Assembly: GCA_030754475.1 (NCBI GenBank)
Contig: JASMAE010000090.1
Span: 1 to 5,727 of the forward strand
Direction of reading: 5' to 3'
Source of the DNA: Rhodospirillales bacterium
Lineage (GTDB): Bacteria > Pseudomonadota > Alphaproteobacteria > Rhodospirillales > JASLLV01
Length of the DNA: 5,727 nucleotides
Of the stretch, positions 5,225-5,727 are shown in pieces. Position 1 is the stretch's first letter. The number at the start of each line of letters is the position of its first letter. Below the pieces are notes generated by a model, which was given only the letters and a program-made list of their open reading frames with translations, did no database searches and was not told where the DNA came from. Made by a program: the position numbers and the translations under genes.

Positions 5225-5662
5225 ATGAACCATTTGCGAGCGCTTACGGCTGGCGCGTTGGGCGCGTTTGCCCTCGTGCTTGCGAGCGCGGGGGCCGAGG
5301 CGCAAGGCCCGCACGCCGGCGTCGCGCAGAGCCACCACGTCGGGGGATTCATCGAAAACTTCGATACCGACGGCGACGGTCTCGTCTCGGCCGTCGAGAT
5401 CACCGAAGAGCAGCAAAGGCTGTTCATCGCCTCCGATGTGGACGGCGACGGAACCCTCTCGGTAAACGAGTTCCGCCGCCGCGGGCAGCTGTTCCAGGCG
5501 CTGAACGCCACCACCCTGTTCGACCTGATGGACGTGGACGGGAACCAGACGCTCGCCGGGCCCGAGATTTTCGATCCCTCGAGTCGGTGGTTCGCGCGAT
5601 ACGATAGCGACGGTGACGGCAAGCTGAACGCAAACGAGATCGCGAACTGGGATCTGCGTTGA
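5225..5662 (+). CDS. Secreted protein with four EF-hand calcium-binding loops
   Basis: A 145-residue protein. The signal peptide has a basic start (MNHLR), a hydrophobic core to about residue 22 and a likely cut after A-E-A at 26. The mature part of about 119 residues carries four 12-residue EF-hand loops: D47 to E58, D71 to E82, D103 to E114 (asparagine at the third ligand, D-x-D-x-N) and D127 to E138. All keep the acidic ligands at positions 1, 3 and 12, so all four should bind calcium. Such proteins act outside the cytoplasm as calcium sensors, buffers or calcium-stabilised binding proteins; bacterial members are mostly uncharacterised. No enzymatic domain or cell-wall anchor is visible. 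It is on the same strand as the deacetylase-like gene, 203 bases downstream, so it probably has its own promoter in the gap holding the TGGTCTAY copies. The call is firm; the physiological role is unknown. Confidence 0.92.
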   Translation: MNHLRALTAGALGAFALVLASAGAEAQGPHAGVAQSHHVGGFIENFDTDGDGLVSAVEITEEQQRLFIASDVDGDGTLSVNEFRRRGQLFQALNATTLFDLMDVDGNQTLAGPEIFDPSSRWFARYDSDGDGKLNANEIANWDLR

Positions 5663-5680
5663 CGGCGCCGCGCCTTGACG

Positions 5681-5727
5681 ATGCGCACCGCCCGCACTGA
5701 ACCCGGCCCGGTGGCGGACGAGGCTCG
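5681..5727 (+). CDS. Possible start of a downstream gene (runs off right edge)
   Basis: An ATG at 5681, 18 bases after the EF-hand stop, opens a frame that stays open to the window end (MRTARTEPGPVADEA and onward). There is no ribosome binding site in front of it, and 47 bases are too few to identify a family or exclude chance. It is listed only because a closely spaced gene on the same strand is plausible here. Confidence 0.2.
   Translation, partial: MRTARTEPGPVADEA

Noticed and set aside
1..5727. CRISPR array, tRNA, rRNA or insertion sequence
   Set aside because: No regularly spaced repeats, no cloverleaf-like sequence, no rRNA stretch and no transposase or terminal repeats were seen on either strand.

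Overview
This is a GC-rich chromosomal window, by eye roughly two-thirds G+C with G/C-ending codons. It fits a soil or environmental Proteobacteria-like organism, or another high-GC lineage such as Rokubacteria or Tectomicrobia; the sequence does not settle which. It holds six complete genes, one well-supported gene start cut by the left edge and one doubtful start cut by the right edge. I see no rRNA, tRNA, CRISPR array, transposase or phage gene.

Left part (1-2519, all minus strand). Read in the direction of transcription, this is a dihydrodipicolinate synthase/N-acetylneuraminate lyase-superfamily aldolase (2519 to 1593), then a class III PLP aminotransferase (1504 to 158), then the first 13 codons of what looks like a RidA/YjgF-family protein (from 41 outward). 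The three look like one small-molecule catabolic cluster: an aldolase making or splitting a keto acid, a transaminase, and a RidA protein that would clear the reactive enamine/imine by-products of PLP chemistry. The aldolase keeps its Schiff-base lysine but lacks three residues typical of true DapA. The aminotransferase appears to lack the usual carboxylate-binding arginine. Neither is therefore likely to be the textbook enzyme of its family, and the substrate is unknown.

Middle part (2520-3910). A small secreted protein of unknown function with four cysteines lies on the minus strand (3050 to 2697), with a hairpin just past its stop. It is divergent from a plus-strand glutathione S-transferase family gene (3206-3910), which carries an unusual insert of about 28 residues between its N- and C-terminal domains.

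Right part (3911-5727, plus strand). A NodB/CE4-fold deacetylase-like protein (4155-5021) resembles the PuuE-type allantoinase branch and lacks the usual metal ligands. A secreted four-EF-hand protein (5225-5662) follows. The non-coding stretches before these two genes share copies of a TGGTCTAY motif (4049-4064, 5054-5069 inverted, 5104-5119, and a weaker copy at 4124-4139), the best candidate in the window for an undescribed operator set. The longest stretches without a gene are 244 and 203 bases.
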